This document shows positions 33,716 to 33,892 of a DNA stretch of 33,892 bases, piece by piece. The DNA lies in the IMG/VR virus record IMGVR_UViG_3300042863_000489, positions 1 to 33,892 of that record; one strand, written 5' to 3'. The translations under genes and the position numbers were made by a program. The notes beneath the pieces are model-generated. The model did not search any database. It had not been told where the DNA came from and saw only the letters and a program-made list of their open reading frames with translations. Position 1 is the stretch's first letter; every line of letters starts with the position of its first letter. This DNA comes from a virus.

Positions 33716-33764
33716 TCTTGGTTGATAGGTAGTAGGTCTATGAACTACAGACAACTTCCCTTAG

Positions 33765-33842
33765 ATGACTGGTTATGACTGGTCATGACTGGTCATGACT
33801 GGTCAGGTAGTTATGACTGGTCATGACTGGTCATGACTGGTC
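33765..33842. repeat. Seven 10-bp tandem repeats, ATGACTGGTC
   Basis: Four contiguous units (33765-33804; the first ends in T) are followed by the 8-base spacer AGGTAGTT and three more units (33813-33842). The 10-bp period places every unit on nearly the same face of the helix. TGACTGGTCA is close to palindromic (TGAC-TG-GTCA). AGGTCTAT flanks the array at 33734-33741 and 33843-33850. Confidence 0.85.
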
Positions 33843-33892
33843 AGGTCTATCTACAGGCTAGGGGGTGACTAGGTAGGTGTTATAGACATTAC

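Larger units (their letters stand above)
33278..33892. other. 615-base non-coding repeat region
   Basis: No credible gene lies here. It holds a CTGAGA set, a five-copy dyad array and a seven-copy 10-bp array, described separately. A TATAAT at 33520-33525 on the plus strand has only a poor -35 match. Location at the end of the structural block suggests a replication origin, packaging site or regulatory region. Confidence 0.6.

Noticed and set aside
33560-33842. CRISPR array
   Set aside because: Gaps between the dyad repeats are only about 8-14 bases beyond the conserved unit and partly repeat each other, and the second array has no spacers. No cas gene is present.

Overview
The window is the late structural (virion) region of a tailed double-stranded DNA phage with a long, non-contractile (siphovirus-type) tail. 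Every credible gene lies on the minus strand, so transcription runs from high to low coordinates. The host is probably an actinobacterium. The capsid protein, head-tail adaptor, tail-completion protein, the 'GHIAAW' block beside the S78-like protease and the small protein ending CGCGSRLRSW all resemble families I know from actinobacteriophages. The AT-rich composition would suit a low-GC host such as freshwater acI-type Actinobacteria, but that part is inference. I see no integrase, lysis gene, tRNA gene, CRISPR array or insertion sequence, and no large terminase gene.

Layout in transcription order. (a) 33892-33278 is a 615-base non-coding region with three families of short repeats, plus a pair of 8-bp direct repeats just upstream of the first gene. 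It looks like a replication, packaging or control region. (b) 33277-31812 holds four small coupled genes: a double helix-turn-helix protein, two unknowns and a small membrane protein. (c) 31773-14953 is the head-assembly module: portal, a Cys-rich head protein, a 2446-residue multidomain protein ending in an atypical kinase fold, two small unknowns, and a 1869-residue protein with an S78-like prohead protease in its middle. (d) 14780-10635 holds a major capsid protein with a fused scaffold-like N-terminus, a second capsid-associated protein and the major tail protein, closed by a strong intrinsic terminator. (e) 10548-1 holds the head-tail adaptor, tail-completion protein, gp10-like protein, tail-assembly chaperones joined by a probable -1 frameshift, tape measure, distal tail protein, tail hub and an Ala-rich tail protein cut by the window edge.

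The genes are tightly packed. Stop and start codons often overlap as TAATG or GTGA, which implies translational coupling. Virion assembly can be read off the order: portal and capsid with an internal scaffold, maturation by the embedded protease, then neck proteins and a tail built on the tape measure.

The most unusual content is the pair of giant head-module proteins (1869 and 2446 residues, about 38% of the window). They combine protease, kinase-like, WYL-like and KOW-like modules with disordered linkers. A recurring [ILM]-[TIV]-A-[ASC] motif sits near many domain joints and may mark protease processing sites. The E1-FCCH-like beta domain that recurs in three tail proteins and the repeat-rich leader region are also worth attention.
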